Source: Caballeronia glebae | GTDB taxonomy: Bacteria > Pseudomonadota > Gammaproteobacteria > Burkholderiales > Burkholderiaceae | Assembly: GCF_001545035.1 (NCBI RefSeq) | Contig: NZ_FCOJ02000028.1 | Span: 1-64,000, forward strand | Reading direction: 5' to 3' | Length of the DNA stretch: 64,000 nt | Shown: positions 16,963 through 25,656 of the stretch, piece by piece | Position numbering within the stretch: the first letter of the stretch is position 1 | Layout of the letters: each line of letters opens with the position of its first letter | Position numbers and translations under genes: made by a program | Notes under the pieces: generated by a model | Seen by the model: only the letters and a program-made list of their open reading frames with translations | The model's database searches: none | What the model was told of the DNA's origin: nothing

Positions 16963-17355
16963 TCAACGAGTGCGCCCTGCAAGCCGGCCGATGTACTTCC
17001 ATCCCTGATCGCGCATCCAGACATAGGTGAAGCCCGTCGGACCGTCGATGAAAACGGTCATCGGCCGCTCGCCGCCGGACGCCTCTTTTTGCGGCTCCGC
17101 AGAGGCCGGCGTGATGCGCGCTTCCGTGGGCTTTAGACGCGCGTCGCGATCGTCGAGACGCCAGCCGTCGTCCTCGGCATAGATCAGGCGCGACGTTCCG
17201 CCCGACGGCGTTTGAACCGTGAACGCAAGCGGACCGCCGTCGACGGCGATGGGACGTGCATCGGCAACGTCCGCGCCGTTCGCGGCGGCACCGATGCCGC
17301 ACGCCAGCATGCCGATTGCGATGAACATCGCGCGCTTTATCTGATGGGATCTCAT
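16963..17355 (-). CDS. Secreted hypothetical protein, first gene of catalase/cytochrome operon
   Basis: 130 aa with an N-terminal signal peptide (cleavage near AANGA). The mature part contains a conserved-looking end, MTVFIDGPTGFTYVWMRDQGWKYIGRLAGR. I do not recognise a family. It is 21 bp upstream of the cytochrome lipoprotein gene and read in the same direction, so it is likely periplasmic and works with that cytochrome or the catalase-like protein. Confidence 0.65.
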   Translation of the reverse strand: MRSHQIKRAMFIAIGMLACGIGAAANGADVADARPIAVDGGPLAFTVQTPSGGTSRLIYAEDDGWRLDDRDARLKPTEARITPASAEPQKEASGGERPMTVFIDGPTGFTYVWMRDQGWKYIGRLAGRTR

Positions 17356-17727
17356 TTCGGGTACCTCCTCACTGGCCGCGCGGCGGCGGCTATCCAGATG
17401 TGCTTATGCATAGAGAACGAACGTGGCCTCGCCGAATGAGAAGCCTGGAGATCCGCGTGCGCCGGCGATTCGAACTCGCCGCTCAGCGTGAGCGCTGCGC
17501 TTGTCGCGGAAAAGAGCTTGTCGCGTGGGAACATCGCCACGCGTGACCGATAAGCGGCCGTCTTTTGATGGCCTCTACTATCGACCGAACGATCGTCTGA
17601 AAAAACCACGCATCGGGAGGGAGTCAGTCCCGCCATTGGGGGACTGCGAAATGGAGGGCGAGCGGCTGGAAGAGGAAGCGCAATCGTCTAAGGCGTCGAA
17701 GGCGTCCGCGGCGCATTCGGCACATCG
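17356..17727. other. Intergenic region
   Basis: About 370 bp without a supported gene. It should contain the promoter for the leftward secreted protein/cytochrome/catalase operon. A 94-codon frame on the minus strand (17352-17636) has atypical composition and no recognisable content. Confidence 0.5.
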
Positions 17728-17997
17728 TCATTGACCGCGATAGATATTGCAGCTCAGGCCCGGCGTGCAGAGTTGCATCGTGCTCATGGTGCCGACATCG
17801 CGCGATGCGCTGCCGGACTTGCTCGTCGACATCGCTCCGCCATAGCTGGAATCGTTCGTTGCCGTGCCGCTGTCTTGCGTATTTTGCTGCGCGTTGCTGC
17901 TTTGAGCGGGCGTCATCTGCATGTCCTGCGTTTGCGCGACGGCGCTCATCGCGAAGACGCCGGCGACCGTTGCGGCCAATAGAAGAGTTGCTCTCAT
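17728..17997 (-). CDS. Small secreted Ser/Thr/Gln-rich protein
   Basis: 89 aa. A clear signal peptide (MRATLLLAATVAGVFAMSAVAQ) is followed by a low-complexity mature part rich in Gln, Ser, Thr, Met and Asn, with two Cys near the C-terminus (LCTPGLSCNIYRG) that could form a disulfide. ATG 17997 is preceded by GAGGTGGTGACA, a good ribosome-binding site. Function is unknown; it is probably periplasmic or exported. Confidence 0.65.
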   Translation of the reverse strand: MRATLLLAATVAGVFAMSAVAQTQDMQMTPAQSSNAQQNTQDSGTATNDSSYGGAMSTSKSGSASRDVGTMSTMQLCTPGLSCNIYRGQ

Positions 17998-18373
17998 TGT
18001 CACCACCTCTTGAGTCAAGGAAACGATTGAAGACTGCAAGCCTGCGACGAGCTTGCGAGCACGCATGCGGGAACCGGGTCGCGGGCGCTGGAAGGCGCGC
18101 CTTCCGGGCTGTTGATCGAACGTGCAGCTTGGAGCCCGTAAGCTCCGAAAGCGCGTGGCTGGTAGCACGCACTCCTACCGTATACCGCCGATCGGAAAAG
18201 TAAATTCCCGATCGGCGGTTTCCTTTGCCGACGCGCGTGGCAGGCACTTCGCGAACGCGCTTGCTTAAGCGGGCTGCGACATCGCGCCATGCATCGAGCT
18301 TTCACGCGAAGGCCTTTTCGAAAGAGACCAGCGGTTTTGATATATTGACTTCCCCGTCCGGGAGTTTTTTTCG
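17998..18373. other. Divergent intergenic region with a long inverted repeat
   Basis: About 375 bp between the divergent secreted-protein and zinc-finger genes. It contains the inverted repeat at 18184-18219, given separately, and a TATATT-like -10 candidate near 18338-18345 ahead of the zinc-finger gene. No gene is supported here. Confidence 0.5.
18184..18219. repeat. 12-bp-arm inverted repeat, terminator- or operator-like
   Basis: Arms ACCGCCGATCGG and CCGATCGGCGGT are separated by 12 nt (AAAAGTAAATTC); the plus strand continues TTTCCTTT. Within the loop region GGAA...TTCC gives a nested symmetry. It lies between divergent genes, so an operator is as likely as a terminator. Confidence 0.6.
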
Positions 18374-18841
18374 ATGCGTGTCGGCCGACCTGTCAAACCT
18401 CTGCCTCATCCAGACTGCGATTACTGCGGCGCGCCCGCGACACTGGCGCGCGCCGGCGACGAAGCCTATCCGTATCGCGAAGACCACGGTCCGCTCTGGA
18501 TGTGCGCTGATTGTCAGGCGTGGATCGGCATCTTTCCGCGCAGCACGCGCAACGTTCCGCTCGGCCGTCTCGCCGATGCCCAACTGCGCGATCTGAAGGT
18601 AAAACTGCATGCGGTGCTCGAACCGCTCGTGCAGGCCAAGGTCCGGCGCGACGGCTGCAATGTATTCGAGGCGCGCTCCAAGGGGATGAAGTGGCTCGCG
18701 CAGGCGATCGGCGTCGAGCAGGACCCGTGCAGTATCCACACGCTGGATGCCGATCAGTGCGAGCGCGCGATCGCGTTCGTCGAGCATTTTCAACAGGAAC
18801 GTGCGCGGCACCCTTCAGATTCGGCGATCGATGAACGTTAA
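18374..18841 (+). CDS. DUF3268-type zinc-finger protein
   Basis: 155 aa. Four Cys in two pairs (C15-D-Y-C18 and C44-A-D-C47) form a probable zinc ribbon, followed by the charged helical region DLKVKLHAVLEPLVQAKVRRDG and a KGMKWLAQAIG segment. This matches the zinc-finger-containing DUF3268 family as I recall it. Members are often found on phage or accessory DNA and have no established role. The coding end overlaps the next gene's proposed ATG at 18831, so the two are probably coupled. Confidence 0.72.
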   Translation: MRVGRPVKPLPHPDCDYCGAPATLARAGDEAYPYREDHGPLWMCADCQAWIGIFPRSTRNVPLGRLADAQLRDLKVKLHAVLEPLVQAKVRRDGCNVFEARSKGMKWLAQAIGVEQDPCSIHTLDADQCERAIAFVEHFQQERARHPSDSAIDER

Positions 18842-19343
18842 CCTGAATAGGTCAACCATCGATCCTCGCATGTCACGCACTCTTCCTTTCCAGCGCTCGC
18901 CCCGGGCGACGCGCGCCCGGCTCAGCAAGGCGCAGCTGCTTCCCATTCCGCGCGCGGTGGCGGACGAGCTTGCGCTCGCGGCGCATATCTCGTTGACGGC
19001 ATTGCGCTCGGGCTCGCCGGACATCGCGCCGGCGCAGCACATCACCGAGGCGATGTATCTCACCAAGTTTCTCGCCGAAGCGGGACACGGCGACTTCTCG
19101 CACGAGGAACTGCTTCGCGCGGATCAGTCGATGGCCGCCGTGTTCGATGCCGGCCGCGAGTCCGGTTCGTGGACACTCGCGCCCGATGACTTCGAACGGC
19201 TCGCCGCGATCGTGTCGCTTTACGATCATCAGTTGCGGCGCGCGTCGCTCGCGGCCTTGTCGGTTGCGAGCGAGCGGCTCGAACGCTTCAAGGCCGGCGA
19301 GCCGTATCAGCCGATGCACACGCGCAAGTCGGCGCCGCTCTGA
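18831..19343 (+). CDS. Conserved-looking helical hypothetical protein
   Basis: 170 aa if started at ATG 18831, which overlaps the preceding gene; an ATG at 18870 would give 157 aa. The composition is mostly helical (VADELALAAHISLTALRSG, HITEAMYLTKFLAEAGHG, DFERLAAIVSLYDHQLRRAS) with no signal peptide or recognised motif. It is likely cytoplasmic. It converges on the TonB receptor gene with a 16-bp gap. Function is unknown. Confidence 0.6.
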   Translation: MNVNLNRSTIDPRMSRTLPFQRSPRATRARLSKAQLLPIPRAVADELALAAHISLTALRSGSPDIAPAQHITEAMYLTKFLAEAGHGDFSHEELLRADQSMAAVFDAGRESGSWTLAPDDFERLAAIVSLYDHQLRRASLAALSVASERLERFKAGEPYQPMHTRKSAPL

Positions 19344-19359
19344 CGCTCAGCGTTCGTCG

Positions 19360-21432
19360 TCAGAAGGCGGTACGCAAGCCGATCATCACGCTGCGGCCGC
19401 CTTCGGGCGCAATATCCCGCACGACCGAGCTTGCGTAACGCACTTCCTGATTGGTCAGGTTCTGGCCGCGTAAATAGGCGAGCCAGTTCGTCGAGCCGAT
19501 GCGGAACTTGTACGTCAGGATGACGCCGAGCGTGGTGTAGCTGCCGGTCGGCAGGTCGTTTTCCGGCACGCGATTCTGCGCCCACGCGTGAACCAGCTCG
19601 GTTCTCGCGCCGTAGGGCCCATACGCGTAGTCGAGCGCGAGCGTCGCGCGCAGCGGTGAGATGCGCGGCAGCGCCTCGCCGGTATCCATATTGCGCGCGT
19701 GCGTGTAGTCCGCGACGAACTCGACATCGAGACGCTGCGCGCCCTTGGCGAAGACGCGCCACGTTCCGTCCAGCTCGACGCCGTAAAACTCCGCGCGCAC
19801 GCCGCGGTAGACGGCTTCGTTGAGCGCGTCGTCGGTGCCGGGCGGGACGGGTTCATCGTCATCGTTGACAAGTCGGCCGGTGTTGAACTCCGTCAGGTAA
19901 TTGCGAAAGCGGCTATAGAAGACGCCTGCGCTCGCTTTGTTCGGGCCGTTCGCGAAGCGAAACGACAAATCGGTCGAGATCGCTTTTTCTTTCTGCGCGT
20001 CCGGATTGCCGATCAGATACTGGCCGGTCGCATCGTGCGGGCCGTTCGAATAAAGCTCGTAATACGTCGGCGCGCGCTCCGTGTAGGCGACATTGCCGAC
20101 CAAACTCCACGCCGAGTTCAACTTGAACAGCGCGCCGGCCGAGATGCTGCCCGCGTTGAAATCGCGCTTCGGCGAACCGGCGAATTTTTCGTTGCCGCCC
20201 GACGTCGGGTCGATGTTCACGTGTTCGTAGCGTGCGCCGATACTCAGCTTCAGCGCATCCGTGACCGACCACTCTTCCAGACCAAAAAGCGCCGCGTTGG
20301 TCGTCTGCGATGTCGGCACGAGCGCTTCGTCGCCGAGTGCCGAGAACGTGTTCTGGCTGAGTTGCACGCCGATCGCGCCGTCGAGCGGGCCGATCTTCCT
20401 GTGCCGCGCCTCGACCCGCGCCTCGTACCCATGATTGCGGAAGGTCGTGCCGGTTTCGCCGTCGTCGATTTCTCTGTGCTCGTAGTCGGTGTATGCGAAG
20501 TCGAACTTCAACTGGGTGAACGGTCCCTGCAGATTGCGTATCTCCGACGCCGCCGCGATGTGGTCCTGATGCATGCGCAGGCGCACGTCGTCCTCGGCGA
20601 CGGAGCCATAGTTCGCGTCGTAACCGTTGTAGCTGACGCCCGCGTAACCGTCCGCCCATGTGTAGGACGATCCGACGGCGCCGCCATGCCAGCGGCCATC
20701 GCTGTTCGGGATGCGGCCATAGGGCTGCGCAACGTCGGGGCCGTCGAGCGCGCGTTGACGATCGGAATGCGCGAAGCCGGGAATGCGCTCATTGCTCGTG
20801 TCGCGATCGAAGGCATCGACGTGAAACGCGAATCGGCCGTTTCCGCCTTCGACTTGCGCCGCGCCGGCGCGGGCATCGTTGGCGCCGCCGTAGCTGGCAT
20901 CGACTTGTCCCGAGACGCCTTCGATTGACTCGCGCGGAATCCGGTTGTCGATCGTGTTCACCACCCCGCCGATCGCGTTGCCGCCGTACAGCAATGCGGC
21001 CGGTCCGCGCACGATTTCCACGCGTTCCACCGACAACGCGTCTTGCGGCACGGCGTGGTCGTACGACAGCGACGATGCGTCGTATGCCGCGACGCCGTTT
21101 TGCAACATGCGGATCCGGTCGCCATCCATGCCGCGGATGATCGGTCTTCCGACCATCGGCCCGTAGGTCGTCGTGGAGACGCCGGGTAATCCGTTGAGCG
21201 TTTCCCCGATGGAGTCGGCGCGGCGTAGCGTGAGAGCGTTTCCGCTTAGCGCGCTGGTCGGGGATACCAACGTACTGGAGCCGAGCGGGTTCGCGGTGAC
21301 GAAGATCGGCGGGATCGGTGTGTCGTCGATCGCCTGCGATTGGGCTCGCGCCAGGGTGGTGATCAGAAGCGCGGTCCAGGGAAAGAGTTTGGAGGCGCGC
21401 GGGGCGGTGGCGGTAGGTTTGGAAGTTATCAC
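19360..21432 (-). CDS. znuD: TonB-dependent outer-membrane receptor, ZnuD-like (zinc uptake)
   Basis: 690 aa from GTG 21432, with signal peptide cleaved near ARA-QSQ. The plug domain holds LNGLPGVSTTTYGPMVGRPIIRGMDGDRIRMLQNG and VERVEIVRGPAALLYGGNAIGGVVN. The barrel ends in GGRSVMIGLRTAF with a terminal Phe. The plug resembles ZnuD, the high-affinity zinc receptor. Zur-box-like sequences overlap and precede the start, which supports zinc control. A longer frame to 21627 is open but would place these operator-like repeats inside the coding sequence. The GTG lacks a strong ribosome-binding site, so the start is uncertain. Confidence 0.82.
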   Translation of the reverse strand: MITSKPTATAPRASKLFPWTALLITTLARAQSQAIDDTPIPPIFVTANPLGSSTLVSPTSALSGNALTLRRADSIGETLNGLPGVSTTTYGPMVGRPIIRGMDGDRIRMLQNGVAAYDASSLSYDHAVPQDALSVERVEIVRGPAALLYGGNAIGGVVNTIDNRIPRESIEGVSGQVDASYGGANDARAGAAQVEGGNGRFAFHVDAFDRDTSNERIPGFAHSDRQRALDGPDVAQPYGRIPNSDGRWHGGAVGSSYTWADGYAGVSYNGYDANYGSVAEDDVRLRMHQDHIAAASEIRNLQGPFTQLKFDFAYTDYEHREIDDGETGTTFRNHGYEARVEARHRKIGPLDGAIGVQLSQNTFSALGDEALVPTSQTTNAALFGLEEWSVTDALKLSIGARYEHVNIDPTSGGNEKFAGSPKRDFNAGSISAGALFKLNSAWSLVGNVAYTERAPTYYELYSNGPHDATGQYLIGNPDAQKEKAISTDLSFRFANGPNKASAGVFYSRFRNYLTEFNTGRLVNDDDEPVPPGTDDALNEAVYRGVRAEFYGVELDGTWRVFAKGAQRLDVEFVADYTHARNMDTGEALPRISPLRATLALDYAYGPYGARTELVHAWAQNRVPENDLPTGSYTTLGVILTYKFRIGSTNWLAYLRGQNLTNQEVRYASSVVRDIAPEGGRSVMIGLRTAF

Positions 21433-21445
21433 GTTCTTGTATGTG

Positions 21446-21529
21446 ATGTTATAACGTTGCTTACGTCGAACGGTTGATGGGTGCTTTCGGGTGGTCTCTG
21501 CATTGCGGATGAGATGATATAACGTATCT
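21446..21529 (-). promoter_or_regulatory. Two Zur-box-like repeats upstream of znuD-like gene
   Basis: ATGTTATAACGTTGCT (21446-21461, containing the 8-bp palindrome GTTATAAC) and ATGATATAACGTATCT (21514-21529) agree at 13 of 16 positions. Zur boxes in proteobacteria centre on a similar AT-rich GTTATAAC/TATAAC core. A third weaker copy (GTTATCACGTTCTT) lies at 21425-21438, over the proposed start. This fits zinc repression of the receptor. Confidence 0.6.
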
Positions 21530-21990
21530 TTTTGTAACGCTAGGCTGGATGCGGAGGACCGTCTCTCCGCTAGATGTAGGACACGGGATATGTATCGTTC
21601 GATACAGTTGGCAGCGCGCACGCGCATCCGAAGTCATCGATCCCGGGCGCGTGGCACCATACGGCTCGATCGCGCCGTTCGATATGCCACTTTCCGTGAA
21701 ACAAATTCGGATTCTCTCTTTAAGCCGCTGATTTAACTGGATTTTTTACGATTTAATTTCGACGTGAATTGTTTCACGGCGGGCTGATCGGCGATTTCTA
21801 TCACCGATGCGTATTGCGAACGTTTAAACGATGCACCGGCGGCGTCAGAGGCTTCAATGCCGCTGCGAATTTCCTCTTCACGTGGTTTTTCAAGGTGACG
21901 CGCCTAGACGCTGACTCGAAAGCTGCCGGAAGCGCTCGTTCACGGCGGTGGGTTCAACTCAGCCTATTGGCAATTCGATCTGTCGCGACA

Positions 21991-22145
21991 GCGTGCTCTT
22001 CTCTCGCGTTTCGTCGGCCAATGACTTAACGCGAGGGGCGACGCCGTGCTCGTCCACGGGGTTTCATCGGCCGGGAGCTAACGCGAGTCGCGGCGCCGTG
22101 CCCTCTCATGGGGGTTCCTCGGCGAGGAGACTTACGCGCAATACC
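21991..22145. repeat. Degenerate tandem repeats, unit about 53 bp
   Basis: Two adjacent full units (22024-22077 and 22078-22129) share CTAACGCGAG, GCGCCGTGC-like and GGGTTTCATCGGC/GGGTTCCTCGGC blocks. Partial units flank them (21991-22023 with TTTCGTCGGCCAATG, 22130-22145 with ACTTACGCG). The units have diverged by roughly a quarter, so the array is old. Confidence 0.65.
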
Positions 22146-22820
22146 GACCCTGTGACCTTGCATCGGTGCTGCTCGCAATGAGTAGCCCATCTGCATTGAG
22201 CATCGATCTTCGCCGTCCGCCGCTTCGCGGTTTGATCGGACCTCCCTCGCGCTACGGCACGCAGTCGACGGGCCAATCATTGAATTGCTGGAATCATCGC
22301 TGGGGGCGCTCCGCTGAACACGGCGCTTCATTTTGCCGAGGCGCCGTCCGTGTCGCCTGCCTTTATGCGGCATGACGTTCGCAGCGAAGTGCCGGCCGCA
22401 CTCGCTGCGTTTTCAACAAGCAAGGCTCTGTCGCGCGGGCCCTTTTTCTCGACCGGGCAATTGAGGCTTACCACGTCGCTGAGCTCGTTGAGCTTTTCAC
22501 TGGCACGCGCGGGATGCCCGTGATCACCGCGACCCGCTGCATGCTCGGGATTGCGTCACGTGGCGAACGCGTTGGGCGCGTCTCCGTTGATCGGACCGAC
22601 GTGGGGCATCGGGAACTGAGCGCCGGTGGCAAGCGCGCACGATGCGATAAAACCGCGGCGCGGTGTTTTCATCGGCTTCCTGCGCGTTGTACATGCACGC
22701 CAGCTAGTCCCGCGAGTCCGTAGAAAAAGGAATTCATGCCAAGCGCGACGATCAGCGCGAGCATCCCGTCATTCCGTCCGCCGGTTCTTCCGCAGTCGGG
22801 TCGGCAGGGGCTCAGGTTCG

Positions 22821-22840
22821 AGTGTCCGAATTCGGACACT
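22821..22840. promoter_or_regulatory. parS-like palindrome, copy 1
   Basis: AGTGTCCGAATTCGGACACT is a perfect 20-bp palindrome. The same 18-bp core occurs at 23100-23117 and 23147-23166, all within 1.5 kb of parB. This is the arrangement expected of ParB-binding centromere sites. Confidence 0.8.
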
Positions 22841-23099
22841 TGCGAAGACTGGTCGATCGAGCGGAGAACGTGCGCGGCTGCTTCCGCTGGCTAAGGAGCC
22901 ATCGGTGGTCTATTCAGAAGAAGCAGAGTCGCCGCGTGGAGTTGGATGAACCTGCGGCGTCGCGACGGCGTACCAATTTCGTAAACTAGCTTGAACCGGA
23001 TCGCTCGCATCCCGAGCGAGGACAAGCGGATTTTCTCGGCGGCATTTATTCGGCACTCGGAGCCCGCACGTGGGGATGATCAAAGTGGCCGCACTCAAA

Positions 23100-23117
23100 G
23101 TGTCCGAATTCGGACAC
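23100..23117. promoter_or_regulatory. parS-like palindrome, copy 2
   Basis: GTGTCCGAATTCGGACAC, a perfect 18-bp palindrome identical in its core to the other two copies, about 140 bp from the 3' end of parB. Confidence 0.8.
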
Positions 23118-23146
23118 CAGACCGCGTATTGATTCAGGTGCGCCGC

Positions 23147-23166
23147 AGTGTCCGAATTCGGACACT
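23147..23166. promoter_or_regulatory. parS-like palindrome, copy 3
   Basis: AGTGTCCGAATTCGGACACT, identical to copy 1, and 48 bp (centre to centre) from copy 2, so the two lie about 4.5 helical turns apart. Confidence 0.8.
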
Positions 23167-23226
23167 TCATACAAGCCCAACAGCTATTCGAACCCATCGC
23201 GACATTAATCTCAACCCGTTGGCCAC

Positions 23227-23251
23227 AAAAAAAACCGCCGAAGCGGGTTTC
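23227..23251 (-). terminator. Intrinsic terminator of the parAB operon
   Basis: Read on the minus strand, AAACCCGC-TTCG-GCGG is followed by eight T residues, eight bases after the parB stop. The UUCG tetraloop and T-run make this a good Rho-independent terminator. Confidence 0.8.
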
Positions 23252-23258
23252 AAACAGA

Positions 23259-24233
23259 TCACTCAGACCGAATCGAGAACATCTTTCCTATATGTTCCCT
23301 GAGCTGGCTCTCCTGCTCCTCCGTCATGACCCCCGCCTTGAACTTGAACGTGAGTCCTTTAACGTCCTTCGTAATACTCCCCGCCTGCACCTTCCCCGCG
23401 AAAATTTTAAGGATGCTCCGGCCCCCAGCGTCCGTTGCCGATTCTCCCCGGCTCGCCTGCGCGCTCAAACTCGCTGCAACTTTGGTCTGAACCAGATCGC
23501 CCGAGAGAACCTGCGGCCACAATTCGTGAAGCGCCTTGAGTCCATGCTCGCCAGTCTTTTTCAGTGCATTGGCGATATCCTGAGCCGACGATGCCCCAAG
23601 CACCGAGGGATTCAAATCCAGGTCTCGCTTCACGAAGTCCGGAAGCGCATCGTAGGCGAGAAATCGATAGAGATCGCTACGCGTAATGCCCATCGCCTCG
23701 GCAAGCCGCGTTCGATTAGGAAACTCCGCTTCGGCGCGACGGATCGCAATGGCGATTTCATAATCGGACAGATCGTCGCGTGTGACGTTTTCCATCAGCG
23801 CCAACGCCGCCATGTCCTGATCCGTACAATCGATCACGACGGCGCGAACGGTCGGCTTATTGATCAGCTTATGCGCGCGCAAGCGCCGCTCACCCGCCAC
23901 TAGTTGAAACGATTCCCCGACACGTCGAACCGTCACCGCCTGGAGCAGCCCCACCTCACCAATCGAGCGCGCCAATTCCGAGAGCTTCGCTTCATTGAAT
24001 TGACGGCGCGGCTGCCACGGATTCGGCACGATCGCATCGACGGGAATCTCGGTCTCGACGCCCCGAGTTTCAAGTTCCTGAATCCGTAGTTGAGCGGCGG
24101 CCAACGCACTCGTGATGCCCGGCATTGTTTGCGGACCGCGGCTCGTCTTGTCCTTTTTGTTTTCCCCTTTGAAATCCGCAGGCTTCGGCAGGTTGGCCGT
24201 CTTGGCCATGAGTTGTTCTCGGATGTTACTCAT
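23259..24233 (-). CDS. parB: ParB-family partition protein
   Basis: 324 aa. ParB/Spo0J architecture: a basic N-terminal tail, the NPWQPRR box (about 71-77), the CTP-binding GERRLRA motif (114-120), and the central helix-turn-helix region around NRTRLAEAMGITRSDLYRFLAY. A C-terminal dimerisation segment follows. It should load on parS at the nearby palindromes and form the partition complex with ParA. ATG 24233 has GGAG five bases upstream and overlaps the parA stop (ATGA); an in-frame start at 24248 is less likely. Confidence 0.92.
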   Translation of the reverse strand: MSNIREQLMAKTANLPKPADFKGENKKDKTSRGPQTMPGITSALAAAQLRIQELETRGVETEIPVDAIVPNPWQPRRQFNEAKLSELARSIGEVGLLQAVTVRRVGESFQLVAGERRLRAHKLINKPTVRAVVIDCTDQDMAALALMENVTRDDLSDYEIAIAIRRAEAEFPNRTRLAEAMGITRSDLYRFLAYDALPDFVKRDLDLNPSVLGASSAQDIANALKKTGEHGLKALHELWPQVLSGDLVQTKVAASLSAQASRGESATDAGGRSILKIFAGKVQAGSITKDVKGLTFKFKAGVMTEEQESQLREHIGKMFSIRSE

Positions 24234-25441
24234 GCCGACTCCTTCCACGATTTGACGAACATATCATCCAGCCACTTGGAATATTGCATCATGGGCTGTC
24301 GCACCCGCTGAAGCGATTTCGCGATCGAATGCGTGCTGACGACATCGAGAGCGGTTGAGAACGAAAGCGCGCCCCCACTCATCACCGAGCTCGCTGGAAT
24401 CTCGAACGGATCGAGCCAGCGCCCATACGCACTTTGCGCCCATTGACGCACCACCGGTGCCGACGACGTTTTGCCGTAATCCACCTTCGACAGCAGGATG
24501 GAGATGAAGTCGTACACTTTGTCTTCCTCGTAGGGGAGGAAGTCTTCCGCGACATCGGAGAACAGACGCCAGAACGCGAGTGAACTGATGAAGTCGAGAT
24601 TCTCGGGAATCATCGGCATTACGAGCGCGTCGGCGGCGAGTAGCGCGTTCAGATTCATATACGACAGCGACGGCGACGTATCGATCAAGATGTAGTCGTA
24701 CTGCGACCGCAACGGTTCGAGGCCCTCGCGCAATACCGCCCAGAATCGATAACCCTGAATCGTCTTCTGGCGAGCGGGCAGCAAAAACTCCGCTCCATAT
24801 AAGAATGTGTGGCCGGGGATGATGTCGAGGCCATCCCAGTACGTCGACATCACGTTCGCCCCGAGACCGCCTTCCACGTTCTGGTCGTAGATATAGGGCA
24901 GCACGGTGTCGTCGCCCGAGATTTCTTTCTCGGCATAGAGTCCGCACAACTCCGAGGCCGAAGCTTGGGGATCGAGGTCGACGAGCAGTACCTTGCGGCC
25001 GAGAAGCGTCAAGGCCTGGGCCAGGCAAACAGTCGTGGTGGTCTTCGCGGAGCCGCCCTTTAATTGGGCCGTCGTCAGGACCTTGCCTCTGAACGTCCCG
25101 TCGTTGTCGTCGAGACGGGTCTGATAGATATCGGAAGCCATCTTCACCCAGAGCCGAACTTCGGGCAGAGTGAAGGTCCGGCTGCGGCCGCTGCCGTTGA
25201 GTGTTCCCGTAGGTAGTCCGCCTTCCCCTTTTGTCACCAGATATTGAATCTGCTGCCGAGTCAGATTGCACATCTCCGCCAGTTCACTAATCGTATAGAA
25301 AGGCGCGAGCTTGCGCGGGCGAGGGGCGAGGATCTGCTCCCGGAGGTTGTCCGAAAAGGGTTCGAGGTTATCCGCAAACTCCGCGACTTCGCGAAGCGTA
25401 ACCTTCCGGTCTTCCATCGGTAGGGTGCCTACGTTTGCCAT
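24230..25441 (-). CDS. parA: ParA-family partition ATPase with N-terminal helix-turn-helix (type Ia)
   Basis: 403 aa. A DNA-binding N-terminal region (SELAEMCNLTRQQIQYLVTKGEGG, about 52-75) precedes a deviant Walker A KGGSAKTTT (128-136). Walker A' is VLLVDLDPQASAS and Walker B ILIDTSPSLS. This is the P1/F-type long ParA, which also represses its own operon. It segregates the replicon with ParB. ATG 25441 has GGAG nine bases upstream. The promoter must lie in the 640-bp origin region shared with the divergent repA gene. Confidence 0.93.
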   Translation of the reverse strand: MANVGTLPMEDRKVTLREVAEFADNLEPFSDNLREQILAPRPRKLAPFYTISELAEMCNLTRQQIQYLVTKGEGGLPTGTLNGSGRSRTFTLPEVRLWVKMASDIYQTRLDDNDGTFRGKVLTTAQLKGGSAKTTTTVCLAQALTLLGRKVLLVDLDPQASASELCGLYAEKEISGDDTVLPYIYDQNVEGGLGANVMSTYWDGLDIIPGHTFLYGAEFLLPARQKTIQGYRFWAVLREGLEPLRSQYDYILIDTSPSLSYMNLNALLAADALVMPMIPENLDFISSLAFWRLFSDVAEDFLPYEEDKVYDFISILLSKVDYGKTSSAPVVRQWAQSAYGRWLDPFEIPASSVMSGGALSFSTALDVVSTHSIAKSLQRVRQPMMQYSKWLDDMFVKSWKESA

Positions 25442-25656
25442 TCTGCGCTTTCTCCGAGTATTGACGTTGAAGCGCAGAATACACGAATACGCGTAAACAA
25501 GGTTGTATTGCACGGCGATTTAACCGTTCGGCCATATGGAAAACCGCAATCCATTGATTTTTATACGTTTTCGATATCCTCCCGAATAAACGACTCACGG
25601 TTCGCTCTCTCGAATCTCTGCCGATTGCCCTCGTAATAAAATCACCACGGTTTGCG

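Larger units (their letters stand above)
21530..23226. other. 1.7-kb gene-free region left of parB
   Basis: No convincing coding sequence on either strand; the small open frames have no domain signals, ribosome-binding sites or coding-like composition. The region holds degenerate tandem repeats (21991-22145) and three parS-like palindromes (22821-23166). Parts may be decayed genes. Its position beside parAB suggests a centromere region. Confidence 0.65.

Noticed and set aside
17352..17636. 94-codon minus-strand frame
   Set aside because: No domain, signal peptide or ribosome-binding site, and Ser/Arg-rich shadow-like composition.
21991..22145. CRISPR array
   Set aside because: The units are adjacent, about 53 bp, degenerate and without unique spacers, so they are plain tandem repeats.
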